A DNA stretch of 64,000 nucleotides from Rhodococcus sp. 105337 (lineage in GTDB: Bacteria > Actinomycetota > Actinomycetes > Mycobacteriales > Mycobacteriaceae), in contig NZ_JABAGQ010000004.1 in assembly GCF_012844225.1 (NCBI RefSeq), positions 1-64,000 on the forward strand, in the 5' to 3' direction. The notes beneath the pieces were generated by a model, which saw only the letters and a program-made list of their open reading frames with translations, ran no database searches and was not told the DNA's origin. Both the position numbers and the translations under genes were made by a program. This document shows positions 55,425 to 64,000 of this stretch, piece after piece (positions within the stretch are counted from its first letter, which is position 1; the number at the start of each line of letters is the position of its first letter).

Positions 55425-56820
55425 TAGCAGTGCGCGGATCGTCGCCGGGCTCGAGCGCTGGATCGCCTCGGCGTCGCCCGGCGCGCAATTGCCGTCGACG
55501 CGGGCACTCGTCGAGCAGTACGGGGTGAGCCCGGTGACCGTGCAGAAAGCCCTCCGCGCGCTGCAGGCCACGGGCGCGGTGGAGAGCCGTCCGGGTGTCG
55601 GCACCTTCGTGCGCGCCGCCCGGATCGCGCATTCCACCGACTTCGGCTGGCAGACCGCGGCCTTGGGCACGCCCCAGCACCGCATTCCCCGCTTCTCCTC
55701 GGCCCTGCGCAGTGTCCCGAACGATGTGATCGCCCTGCACTCGGGCTACCCGGATCGAGAACTGCTCCCGGAGCGACTCGTTCGGGGTGCGTTCGGGCGT
55801 GCCGCACGCAGCGACGCCGCCATCGCCCGCCCACCCGCAGCGGGGATTCCGGAGCTTCAGGCGTGGTTTGCCGGCGAGCTCGGCGCGGCGACTCCGCTCG
55901 GGGTGGCTGCCCCGTCCGCGAGCGACGTCATCATCACTCCGGGAAGTCAGGGCGGCCTCGGCGCCGCGTTCCATGCCCTCGTCGGAACCGGGAACCCGCT
56001 GCTGGTGGAGTCCCCCACGTATTGGGGCGCGATGCTCGCGGCGGCCCGCGCCGGGGTCCGCCTCGTACCCGTCGCCGGTGGCCCCGCCGGTCCCGATCCC
56101 GACGAACTCGCCCGGGCGTTCGAGCGGACCGGCGCCCGGGCGTTCTATGCCCAGCCCAATTTCGCGAACCCGAGCGGCGCGCAATGGCCGCCGGCGCTGA
56201 CCGAGCGCGTCCTCGACCTGGTCCGGGACGCGGGCGCCTTCCTCATCGAAGACGATTGGGCGCACGACTTCGGGATCACCACCGACGCGCACCCGGTCGC
56301 CGCCCTCGACGACAGCGGGCATGTCGTCTACCTCCGGTCCCTGACCAAGAGTGTGTCGCCGTCCGTGCGTGTCGCTGCCGTCGTCGCCCGCGGACCGGCC
56401 CGCGACCGCATCCTCGCCGAGGTGCAGGCTCAGTCGATGTACGTCAGCGGGATGCTTCAGGCGGTGGCCTGGGATGTCGTCTCACAACCGGCCTGGCGTA
56501 CCCATCTTCGCGGGGTCCGGCACCAACTCGCGTCGCGCAGGGACCTTCTCGTCACGGCGGTGCGGGAGCACGCACCGTCCGCGCACATCGAGGCGGTGCC
56601 GCCCGGTGGCCTCCACCTGTGGGCGCGGCTTCCCGACGGTACCGACCTGCCCGCGCTCGTCCGCGACTGCGAAGCCAGGGGTGTCGTCGTGGCGCCGGGC
56701 GACGAGTGGTTTCCTGCCGAGCCCACCGCTCCGCACCTGCGGCTCAACTATTCCGGAGCGAACCCCGGATCGTTCCCCGACGCCGCCCGGGTCCTCGGCG
56801 ACGTGCTGGCGGGTCGCTAG
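55414..56820 (+). CDS. MocR-family PLP-dependent transcriptional regulator
   Basis: A 468-residue fusion of a GntR winged helix (AQLPSTRALVEQYGVSPVTVQKALRALQATGAVESRPGVGTFV) and an aminotransferase class I domain. Substrate/PLP segments: VIITPGSQGGLGAAFHALV, AFYAQPNFANPSGAQWP, EDDWAHDFG and the PLP Lys in YLRSLTKSVSPSVRVA. Such proteins sense amino acids or vitamin B6. Divergent from the EamA exporter. ATG at 55414. Confidence 0.88.
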   Translation: MNDSSSARIVAGLERWIASASPGAQLPSTRALVEQYGVSPVTVQKALRALQATGAVESRPGVGTFVRAARIAHSTDFGWQTAALGTPQHRIPRFSSALRSVPNDVIALHSGYPDRELLPERLVRGAFGRAARSDAAIARPPAAGIPELQAWFAGELGAATPLGVAAPSASDVIITPGSQGGLGAAFHALVGTGNPLLVESPTYWGAMLAAARAGVRLVPVAGGPAGPDPDELARAFERTGARAFYAQPNFANPSGAQWPPALTERVLDLVRDAGAFLIEDDWAHDFGITTDAHPVAALDDSGHVVYLRSLTKSVSPSVRVAAVVARGPARDRILAEVQAQSMYVSGMLQAVAWDVVSQPAWRTHLRGVRHQLASRRDLLVTAVREHAPSAHIEAVPPGGLHLWARLPDGTDLPALVRDCEARGVVVAPGDEWFPAEPTAPHLRLNYSGANPGSFPDAARVLGDVLAGR

Positions 56821-56865
56821 TCCCCCGGAGTGTGCGGCGGCTCGGTTGCGCAGAGAGCGGATCCG

Positions 56866-58026
56866 TCAGAGTCCGAGGTGCGTGACCGCGTTGCCCACCA
56901 GTCCGGCGTGGTGCCGGCTGTAGAGCGCGACCATGCGTTCGTCGGCGTGACCGGTCTGCGTCATGATCGTCTGCGTGGTCGCCCCGTTGCGGACCGCCTG
57001 GGTGACGAACCCGGCGCGGAGACTGTGCCCGCCGAGGGTCGCGACCAGATCGGGGCTGAACCCCGCCCGGAGCGCGCGGCGCTGGATCATCGAGTGCACC
57101 GACTGCCCGGTCAGCGCTCCCCCACCGAGCGACCCGGAGCGGTGGACGGGCCGGAACAACGGCCGGTCCGCATCCGTCGTGTCGACGGAAAAGCCGCGGC
57201 AGCAATGGTTGTCGACAGGAGCGGCGTCCGCGGCGAGGAGTTCGGCGACCGCGGCGCGGCCCCCGTCGTCCCACGCGTCGAGAACCTCCCGCCAGCGCCG
57301 GTACGCGCACACCGGGCAGGTGTGCGGATCGGACCCGTACGGCACGGTCACCGTGCGGCCCCGGGCTTCGCGGTCCGTCTTGGAGCGGCGCACCGTCACG
57401 TACAGCCCGTCGGCACGGTGCGGCACCACGTCCGAGACGGCGAGTGCGGACAGTTCGCTGCGGCGCAGCGCACCGGCGAGTCCGATGAGCAGCAGCGCCG
57501 AATCGCGCCGCTCGGCGGCACGGTCCGGCCATCCGCCCTCGCGCGCGGTGGTCCGCATGTCGGCGAGGATGCTGCGGATGTCGTCGGTGAGCAGCGGTGT
57601 CCGCCGGGCAGGCGGGGTGGCGCGCTCACGGCGAATGCCGCGCAACAGATCCCGCACGCTTTCGTGTTGCCCGGGTCGCGGGTGACCGGCGAGGGCGTGG
57701 AGTTTGTTGATCGTCGACACCCAGCGGGACAGGGTCGACGGTGCGTACGCCCAGCGGCCGTCGGGCCGGAGTTCGGCGGCTTTCTCGGTGAGAAACCAGC
57801 CCACTTGTTCGGGCGTGGCGGGCAGAGGTGCGTGCCCGGTGCTCTCACACCAGCGCGTGAAGATCGCCCAATCGCTCAGGTGCGCCGCGCGGGTGTTTCC
57901 GGACGCCGCCTTGTCCCGCAGGCGACGCATCGCGTCCGCGACTGTGTCCGGCACGGCCGGAGCCGACGACGCAGAAAGGTCGCCCGAGACGACGTCCGGG
58001 ACTGACCGCGGATCGAGTCCGGTCAC
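56866..58026 (-). CDS. Tyrosine recombinase/site-specific integrase, coupled to pepN
   Basis: A 386-residue integrase. Core-binding domain: GNTRAAHLSDWAIFTRWCES. Catalytic domain: LIGLAGALRRSELSAL with box I Arg, LYVTVRRSKTD with the beta-strand Lys, GHSLRAGFVTQAV with His-x-x-Arg, QTGHADERMVALYSRH with Gly-His and the Tyr nucleophile. All catalytic residues are present. GTG at 58026 overlaps the pepN stop by 4 bp, so it is translated after a housekeeping peptidase gene. No att repeats or phage genes are recognisable beside it. Confidence 0.85.
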   Translation of the reverse strand: MTGLDPRSVPDVVSGDLSASSAPAVPDTVADAMRRLRDKAASGNTRAAHLSDWAIFTRWCESTGHAPLPATPEQVGWFLTEKAAELRPDGRWAYAPSTLSRWVSTINKLHALAGHPRPGQHESVRDLLRGIRRERATPPARRTPLLTDDIRSILADMRTTAREGGWPDRAAERRDSALLLIGLAGALRRSELSALAVSDVVPHRADGLYVTVRRSKTDREARGRTVTVPYGSDPHTCPVCAYRRWREVLDAWDDGGRAAVAELLAADAAPVDNHCCRGFSVDTTDADRPLFRPVHRSGSLGGGALTGQSVHSMIQRRALRAGFSPDLVATLGGHSLRAGFVTQAVRNGATTQTIMTQTGHADERMVALYSRHHAGLVGNAVTHLGL

Positions 58027-60512
58027 GGGGTGTTGAGTTTCTGGACGCGCAGGTCCCGGGCCAGGTGGTCGCGCTGCTCGACGACCAGACGCCGCAACGC
58101 CGCCGGCGCATCGGAATTGGCGGCCAGCCAGGCGTCCACCGGGTCGAGGGTATCGGCGGGCGGGAAGAGCCCGACGACGATCCGGCGGGCGATTTCTATG
58201 CTCCGGTCGGCCCAGGTGTCGCGGAGCACCGCGAAGTAGTCGGCGTCGTACGGGGCCGTGAGGTCGCGCCGCGCACCCGCCCGGAAACCCCCGATGACGG
58301 CGTCGAGGTGATCGTTGGTGAGAGTGCGGTCCGCGAGGACCGACGCCCAGGCGTGGGCCTTCACGTCGGCGCGGGGTCGCGCGGCCTGGGCCTGCAGGTA
58401 GGCGGTGCGTCCGGTTGCGGTGTCGTCGAGGCGCAACTCCTCGGCGAGGTCGCTTTCGTCGGCGTTCCCGGTCGCGCTCAGCGCCGTCCACAGTGCCCAG
58501 CGCAGATCGGGGTCGAGCGCCAGCCCGGTCGGCGCCCCGCTGCCTTCGAGGATGCCGCGGATATCGGCGGCGCGATGGTCCGCGGTCTCGGCCGCCGCGG
58601 CCAGCGCCCGCGCGAAGGACAGCTGCGCCCCGCTCCCCGGTTCCGCAGCGAAAAGGCCCGCCCACACGGCCTCGAGCCAGTCGGCGCGCGCCGACGGCCG
58701 CTCGGCGGCCGGAAGGTAGTGCTCGATGGCGGCCGGTGCGTTCGCCAGGACCGATGCGAGCAGTGCCAGGTTCTCCTCGCTCGGCGAGAAGCGTTGTGCC
58801 ATCGACACGTACCGCGCCGCGGCGAGTTCTCCGTCGCGGGTGGCGTTCCACAGTGCCGACCACACCAGCCCGCGTGCGAGCGGGTCCCGGACCCGGTCGA
58901 GGGACTCGTCGACGGTGGCGAGCGAGTGCTCGTCGAGCCGGATCTTCGCGTAGGTGAGGTCGTCGTCGTTGAGCAGTGTCAGCGGTGCGTCGGGCAGATC
59001 GAGGCGGGTGCGGCTCTCGGCGACATCGAGTTCCCGGCGTTCGGTACGGACGAGGTCGCCGGCATCGTCGAAGTCGTAGATGCCGACCGCGAGACGGTGC
59101 GGGCGGGGTGTGGACTGCACGATCTCGCAGCGGTCGCCGGCCCGTTCCAGGCTCAGTGCGGTCACGCCGGTGGTCTGCAGCCAGTGCCGGGCCCATTCGG
59201 CCAGGTCGCGTCCGGACGCCGCGGACAGTTCGGACAGCAGGTCGCCGAGGGTGGTGTTGCCGAAGGCGTGTGCGTGGAAGTAGCGGCGGATGCCGTCGAA
59301 GAACGCGTCGCGGCCGACATACGCGACCAGCTGTTTCAGGACGCTGGCGCCCTTCGCGTAGGTGATGCCGTCGAAGTTGAGTTTGGCGGCTTCGAGATCG
59401 ACGATGTCGGCGACGATCGGGTGGGTGGTGGGCAGTTGGTCCTGCAGGTACGCCCACGCTTTGCGCCGGTTCGCGAACGAGACCCAGGCGTCACGGAACT
59501 CGGTCGCCTCGGCGCTGACCAGCGCTCCCATGTAGTCGGCGAAGGACTCCTTGAGCCACAGATCGTCCCACCATTTCATCGTGACGAGATCGCCGAACCA
59601 CATGTGCGCCATCTCGTGCAGGATCGTGTTGGCCCGACCTTGACGTTGCGCGTCGGTGGCCACCCCCCGGAACACATAGGCCTCGGTGAAGGTGACACAT
59701 CCCGGGTTCTCCATCGCGCCGAGGTTGTACTCGGGGACGAACACCTGGTCGTACTTGGTGAAGGGATACGGGAACTCGAAGTGATCGGCGTAGTAGTCCA
59801 TCCCCTGCGCGGTGATCTCGAGTATCTCGTCGGCGTCGAGATACTCGGCGAGGGAGGCGCGGCACAACACACCGAGCGGCACCTCGAGGTCGTCCCTGGT
59901 CCAGATCGCGTCGACGCGATGGTAGGGACCGGCGACGATCGCGGTGATGTACGTCGAGATCGGCAGGGTGGGCGCGAAGGTGACCGTCTGTGCGCCCTCG
60001 GTGGACCGCTGTCGCTCGGCGACCTGGTTGGAGAGCACCTGCCAGTGTTCGGGGGCGGCCACCACAAACGTGAACGGTGCCTTGAGATCCGGTTGTTCGA
60101 AGCACGCGAACACCCGGCGGGCGTCGGCCGGTTCGTACTGGGTGTAGAGGTAGGTTTCCCCGTCGACGGGGTCGACGAACCGGTGCAGGCCCTCCCCCGA
60201 GCGGCTGTATCGTCCGGTCGCCGCGACACTCACCACGTTGATTTCGCGCAGACCGCCGATGGTGATGCGCGCTCCGTCGTACACCACGGGGACGGATTCG
60301 CCGTTGACGGTGACGGACTCGACCGAGTCGCCGAGGAAATCGATCCAGGTCTCGTCGGTCGAGGACGTGAACTCGATCGTCGTCACCACCGGGAAGTTCG
60401 TGCGTTGCGGGTCCACCGCGCCGCGCAGGTCGAGTTCGACTTCGTACGAGTGCACGTCGACGGCACGGGCGCGTGCAGCGGTTTCGGATCGGGTCAGGTT
60501 CGCGGAACTCAC
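58023..60512 (-). CDS. pepN: Aminopeptidase N (M1 family)
   Basis: An 829-residue zinc aminopeptidase. Substrate N-terminus site GAMENPG; zinc site HEMAHMWFGDLVTMKWWDDLWLKESFADYMG (HExxH-x18-E); the catalytic Tyr region NFDGITYAKGASVLKQL. C-terminal ERAP1-like helical domain. Removes N-terminal residues from peptides, including proteasome products. The GTG at 60510-60512 (VSSANLTRSE) is preferred over the upstream start at 60593, which overlaps the ABC gene. 73 bp after the ABC transporter stop, same strand. Confidence 0.94.
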   Translation of the reverse strand: MSSANLTRSETAARARAVDVHSYEVELDLRGAVDPQRTNFPVVTTIEFTSSTDETWIDFLGDSVESVTVNGESVPVVYDGARITIGGLREINVVSVAATGRYSRSGEGLHRFVDPVDGETYLYTQYEPADARRVFACFEQPDLKAPFTFVVAAPEHWQVLSNQVAERQRSTEGAQTVTFAPTLPISTYITAIVAGPYHRVDAIWTRDDLEVPLGVLCRASLAEYLDADEILEITAQGMDYYADHFEFPYPFTKYDQVFVPEYNLGAMENPGCVTFTEAYVFRGVATDAQRQGRANTILHEMAHMWFGDLVTMKWWDDLWLKESFADYMGALVSAEATEFRDAWVSFANRRKAWAYLQDQLPTTHPIVADIVDLEAAKLNFDGITYAKGASVLKQLVAYVGRDAFFDGIRRYFHAHAFGNTTLGDLLSELSAASGRDLAEWARHWLQTTGVTALSLERAGDRCEIVQSTPRPHRLAVGIYDFDDAGDLVRTERRELDVAESRTRLDLPDAPLTLLNDDDLTYAKIRLDEHSLATVDESLDRVRDPLARGLVWSALWNATRDGELAAARYVSMAQRFSPSEENLALLASVLANAPAAIEHYLPAAERPSARADWLEAVWAGLFAAEPGSGAQLSFARALAAAAETADHRAADIRGILEGSGAPTGLALDPDLRWALWTALSATGNADESDLAEELRLDDTATGRTAYLQAQAARPRADVKAHAWASVLADRTLTNDHLDAVIGGFRAGARRDLTAPYDADYFAVLRDTWADRSIEIARRIVVGLFPPADTLDPVDAWLAANSDAPAALRRLVVEQRDHLARDLRVQKLNTP

Positions 60513-60585
60513 GGGCTCGATCCTGCCACTGTGACGCCGAATTCGTGGCGTCGGGCCGCGCGTCGGCGTTGTCGGGGTGCGGTCG

Positions 60586-62541
60586 TCACGCATGCTCGAC
60601 GGTCGACGCCGGCCCGGCGCCCACCGCCGAGTCCGCCGGGCCGGTGAACTGGCTGAGGTACAGCTCGTAGTACGCGCCGCGGGCGGCGAGCAACTCCTCG
60701 TGGTTGCCCTGCTCGACGATGCGCCCGTCCTCCATGACCACGATGACGTCGGCGTCGCGGATCGTCGACAACCGGTGCGCGATCACGAAACTCGTGCGAT
60801 CCGTGCGCAGGGTCGCCATCGCCTGCTGGATCAGCAGTTCGGTGCGGGTGTCCACGGAACTCGTCGCCTCGTCGAGGATGAGGACGACCGGCTTCGCGAG
60901 GAATGCGCGCGCGATGGTGATCAGCTGCCGTTCACCGGCGCTGACCCCGCCGCCTTCCTCGTCCAGCAGCGTGTCGTACCCGGCGGGCAGGGAACGCACG
61001 AAATGGTCGACGTGGCTCAGCTCGGCTGCTTCGCGCACTTGCTCCGGGGACGCGGACGGGTCGCCGTATGCGATGTTGTCGTAGATGGTGCCACCGAAGA
61101 GCCAGGAGTCCTGCAGGACCATCCCGGTGCGTTCTCGCAGGTCGTCACGGGTCATGGCGGTCGAATCCACACCGTCGACGCGGATCGTTCCCGAGTCGAC
61201 GTCGTAGAACCGCATGATGAGGTTGACCAGGGTCGTCTTGCCCGCACCGGTGGGGCCGACGATGGCCACCATGTGGCCGGGCTCGGCCACCAGCGACAAG
61301 TTCTCGATGAGCGGCTTGTCCGGCACATACCGGAACGACACGTCGTCGAATTCGATGCGCCCGTTGTCGGTCGACGGGCTCTGCGGCCGGGCGGGATCGG
61401 GGGTCTGCTCGTCGGCGTCGAGGATGTCGAAGATGCGTTCGGCGGAGGCGACTCCGCTCTGGAGGAGGTTGAACATCGCACCGATCTGGGTGAGCGGCTG
61501 AGTGAACTGGCGTGAGTACTGGATGAAGGCCTGCACCGACCCCAAGCTCAGTGACCCCGAGGCGACCTGTAGTCCGCCGACGACGGCGACCGCGACGAAA
61601 TTGAGGTTGCCCATGAACATGATGGCCGGTTGCACCAGGCCCGAGATGAACTGGGCCCGCCAGCTCGAGTTGTAGAGCTTGTCGTTGCGGGTGTCGAACT
61701 CCTGCTCGACCTCGGCCTGCAGTCCGAACACCTGCACGATGTCGTGACCGGTGAAGGCTTCCTCCACCTGGGCGTTGAGTTTTCCCGTAGAGGACCACTG
61801 CGCGGAAAAATGCGGTTTGGACCTGCGGGCGATCAGGGCCGTTGCTCCGAGCGCCAACGGGACGGTCACGAGCGCGATGAGTGCGAGCAGCGGCGAGATC
61901 CAGAACATCATGAACAGGATCGCGACGACGGTGAGGACCGAGTTGAGTGCCTGCGAGATGGTCTGTTGCAGGCTCTGGGACAGATTGTCGAGGTCGTTGG
62001 TGACGCGACTGAGCAGATCGCCGCGCGGCATGGTGTCGTAATAGCGCAACGGCAACCGGTGCAGCTTCGCTTCCACATCCGAGCGCAACCGCCGGATCGT
62101 GCCGACGACGACGATGTTGAGCAGATAGGCGCCGATCCACGACAGCAGCGCGGTGCCTAGATACAGCCCGAGCACGATCATCAGCACTCGACCGACGGCC
62201 GAAAAGTCGACGCCCACACCGGGGGTGAGGTCCATCGACGCCACCATGTCCGCGAAGGTGTCCTGCCCCTGCGCGCGAAGCCCGTCGACGGCCTCGTCCT
62301 TCGTGGCACCGGCCGGAAGCATCCGCCCGACCACGCCGTTGAAGATCAAGTCGGTGGCGTGCCCGAGAACCCGGGGCGCGATCGCGGACAGGATCACCGA
62401 TCCGACGGTGGCCAGCAGCACCGTGACCACGAAACCGCGGTAGGACACCAGCCGGTGCATCAACCGTTTCACCGACGGTCCGAACGACCGGGGCTTCTGG
62501 ATCGGTGCGGTGGCCGCGTGCCGTGCGGCGGGGCCCGTCAC
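60586..62541 (-). CDS. ABC exporter half, permease plus ATPase (consensus Walker B)
   Basis: A 651-residue half-transporter. N-terminal six-helix domain (about 30-350) with LPLRYYDTMPRGDLLSRVTND; ATPase domain with Walker A VGPTGAGKTTLV, Walker B VLILDEATSSVD (catalytic Glu present) and His-loop VIAHRLSTI. The signature is VSAGERQ instead of LSGGQ. GTG at 62541 overlaps the stop of the preceding half by 4 bp. Together they form a heterodimeric multidrug/lipid-type exporter. Confidence 0.9.
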   Translation of the reverse strand: MTGPAARHAATAPIQKPRSFGPSVKRLMHRLVSYRGFVVTVLLATVGSVILSAIAPRVLGHATDLIFNGVVGRMLPAGATKDEAVDGLRAQGQDTFADMVASMDLTPGVGVDFSAVGRVLMIVLGLYLGTALLSWIGAYLLNIVVVGTIRRLRSDVEAKLHRLPLRYYDTMPRGDLLSRVTNDLDNLSQSLQQTISQALNSVLTVVAILFMMFWISPLLALIALVTVPLALGATALIARRSKPHFSAQWSSTGKLNAQVEEAFTGHDIVQVFGLQAEVEQEFDTRNDKLYNSSWRAQFISGLVQPAIMFMGNLNFVAVAVVGGLQVASGSLSLGSVQAFIQYSRQFTQPLTQIGAMFNLLQSGVASAERIFDILDADEQTPDPARPQSPSTDNGRIEFDDVSFRYVPDKPLIENLSLVAEPGHMVAIVGPTGAGKTTLVNLIMRFYDVDSGTIRVDGVDSTAMTRDDLRERTGMVLQDSWLFGGTIYDNIAYGDPSASPEQVREAAELSHVDHFVRSLPAGYDTLLDEEGGGVSAGERQLITIARAFLAKPVVLILDEATSSVDTRTELLIQQAMATLRTDRTSFVIAHRLSTIRDADVIVVMEDGRIVEQGNHEELLAARGAYYELYLSQFTGPADSAVGAGPASTVEHA

Positions 62542-64000
62542 ACCTGCTCCTCGACCGCGAGCTGCGACCCGACGATCTCCGCGTAGGTCGGACAGGTCTC
62601 CACCAGCTCGTCGTGCCGGCCCAGTCCGACGATCCGTCCACGATCGAGTACCACGATCTGGTCGGCGTCGATGATGGTCGATACGCGCTGGGCAACGATG
62701 ATCACCGCAGCGGACATGGTGACCGGCCGCAGCGCGGACCGCAGGCGCGCGTCGGTCGACAGGTCGAGCGCGGAGAACGCGTCGTCGAACACGTAGACGG
62801 CGGGTCTTCGGACGAGCGCCCGGGCGATCGCCAGACGCTGGCGCTGCCCACCCGAGACCGTGGTGCCGCCCTGGGCCACGGGAGTGTCGAGGCCCAGCGG
62901 CATCGCACGGACGAACTCGTCGGCCTGCGCGATACGTAGCGCCTCCCAGATCTCCTCGTCCGTCGCATCACGCTTTCCGTGCCGCACATTCGAGGCGATG
63001 GTGCCGGAGAACAGGTACGCCCGTTGCGGGACCAATCCGATCACCGATCGCAGCGTGTCGGGATCGAGTCGCCTGACGTCGGTGCCGCCGACGAGCACCG
63101 ACCCGGCCGTCGCATCGATCAAGCGCGGCACCAGCCCCACCAGGGTGGTCTTCCCCGAGCCGGTCGACCCTACGACGGCCGTGGTCGTGCCGGGCGCGAC
63201 GAGGAAGGTGAGGTCGTGCAGTACCGGCTGGTCGGCACCCGGGTATCGGAACTCGGCGGCGCGAAAGTCGACGGTCGCCGGATCCGCGGCGAACCCGGCC
63301 GGGTCGGCCGGCCGCACCACCGACGTTTCGGTGGCGAGAACATCCCCGATCCGGTCCGCACAAACGGCCGCCCTCGGGGCCATCATCGCCAGGAACGACG
63401 CCATCATCACCGAGATCATGATCTGCACGACGTAGGTGATCATCGCGCTCAGCGCGCCGATCTCCACGCTCCCGTCGGACACGGCGTGGCCACCGAACCA
63501 GATGATCCCCACGGTCGTCACGTTGGTGATGAACATGACCGCCGGAAACATCAGTGCCATCATTCGTCCGACCCGTAGGGTCGCGTCGGCCAGTTTGTCG
63601 TTGGCGACCCCGAAGCGTTCCATCTCGTGGTGTTCCCGAACGAAGGCGCGCACGACCCGGATGCCCGTGATCTGTTCGCGCAGGACGCGATTCACGCTGT
63701 CGAGAAACGCCTGCATGGAGCGGAACCCGGGGATCGTCACCCGGATGATCAGGCTCATCGTCAGACCGAGGACGGGCACCGCCACCACCAGCAGCCAGGC
63801 CAGCCCCGGCGCGACGCGCATGCCCAGAACGATGCCGCCGATGCACATGATCGGCGCGGTGACCAGAACGAACGAACTCATCACCAGGAGAAGCTGGATC
63901 TGCTGAACGTCGTTGGTGTTCCTGGTGATCAACGACGGAGCGCCGAACGTGCCGACCTCCCGCGCGGAGAAGGTGTTCACCCGGTGCAGGAGATCGTGCC
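62538..64000 (-). CDS. ABC exporter half with degenerate ATPase site, 5' end outside the window
   Basis: The frame runs off the right edge; 487 residues are visible, starting HDLLHRVNTFSAREVG within the first transmembrane region. Walker A VGSTGSGKTTLV and signature VSGGQRQRLAIARAL are normal. Walker B VYVFDDAFSALD has Asp in place of the catalytic Glu, and the switch His is Gln (IIVAQRVSTI). It is the first gene of the exporter pair. The GTG at 63980 is internal, not the true start. Confidence 0.88.
   Translation of the reverse strand, partial: HDLLHRVNTFSAREVGTFGAPSLITRNTNDVQQIQLLLVMSSFVLVTAPIMCIGGIVLGMRVAPGLAWLLVVAVPVLGLTMSLIIRVTIPGFRSMQAFLDSVNRVLREQITGIRVVRAFVREHHEMERFGVANDKLADATLRVGRMMALMFPAVMFITNVTTVGIIWFGGHAVSDGSVEIGALSAMITYVVQIMISVMMASFLAMMAPRAAVCADRIGDVLATETSVVRPADPAGFAADPATVDFRAAEFRYPGADQPVLHDLTFLVAPGTTTAVVGSTGSGKTTLVGLVPRLIDATAGSVLVGGTDVRRLDPDTLRSVIGLVPQRAYLFSGTIASNVRHGKRDATDEEIWEALRIAQADEFVRAMPLGLDTPVAQGGTTVSGGQRQRLAIARALVRRPAVYVFDDAFSALDLSTDARLRSALRPVTMSAAVIIVAQRVSTIIDADQIVVLDRGRIVGLGRHDELVETCPTYAEIVGSQLAVEEQV

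Overview
The window is high-GC DNA with actinobacterial gene content: a complete pupylation/proteasome locus (pafBC, pafA, prcBA, pup, dop, mpa), tatAC beside helY, F420-type and PPOX enzymes, and many GTG starts with 4-bp start/stop overlaps. From 6.4 to 36.3 kb the gene order follows the Mycobacterium tuberculosis order Rv2073c-Rv2074, Rv2089c-Rv2097c, Rv2109c-Rv2125 as I remember it. The rest looks like Rhodococcus or a close relative. The genus is an inference; no 16S or tRNA gene is present.

Layout. 1-2519: debris of a mobile element: the C-terminus of a tyrosine recombinase, an XRE regulator, and an unusual protein with six zinc ribbons plus a degenerate tyrosine-recombinase domain, broken by a +1 frameshift in a run of seven A. 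2647-6400: accessory genes (aminoglycoside phosphotransferase-like kinase, ComB-like phosphatase) and a gene graveyard: an alcohol dehydrogenase lacking its zinc-binding N-terminus, a GNAT gene without a clear start, and the 3' end of a reductase-like gene. 6397-31806: conserved core: SDR and F420/PPOX pair, Xaa-Pro peptidase, 5'-3' exonuclease, DUF4333 membrane protein, helY, tatCA, pafCB, pafA, a PAP2/lipid-kinase fusion, prcA, prcB, pup, dop, mpa, an LppK-like lipoprotein with an IdeR-like iron box, trmI, a thioesterase, hisG, hisE, a pseudouridine synthase, trhO and a HAD phosphatase. 31799-40918: metH, a PAC2 protein, an MFS exporter, assimilatory nitrite reductase nirBD and a SRPBCC protein. 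41139-44878: AraC regulator/SDR divergent pair, a solitary type II lumazine synthase, and a winged-helix protein resembling AbiEi antitoxins. 45021-51588: a trehalose and sugar-phosphate module (otsB, GH65 phosphorylase, beta-phosphoglucomutase-like HAD) facing phosphoketolase xfp. 51699-56820: pirin, an ECF42-type sigma factor with its YciI/DGPF partner, and an EamA exporter divergent from a MocR regulator. 56866-64000: a tyrosine recombinase overlapping pepN, and a heterodimeric ABC exporter whose second half runs off the window.

How the parts work together. Pup is deamidated by Dop, ligated to targets by PafA, and pupylated proteins are unfolded by Mpa and degraded by PrcBA; PafBC is a WYL regulator pair in the same block. 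OtsB makes trehalose from trehalose-6-phosphate, and the GH65 and HAD enzymes would return trehalose or a related disaccharide to glucose-6-phosphate. Several convergent gene pairs end in strong hairpins that contain or touch a stop codon. The least ordinary items are the six-ribbon recombinase-like protein, the recombinase coupled to pepN, the orphan AbiEi-like protein and the iron box upstream of the LppK-like gene. I saw no CRISPR array, rRNA, tRNA or complete insertion sequence.
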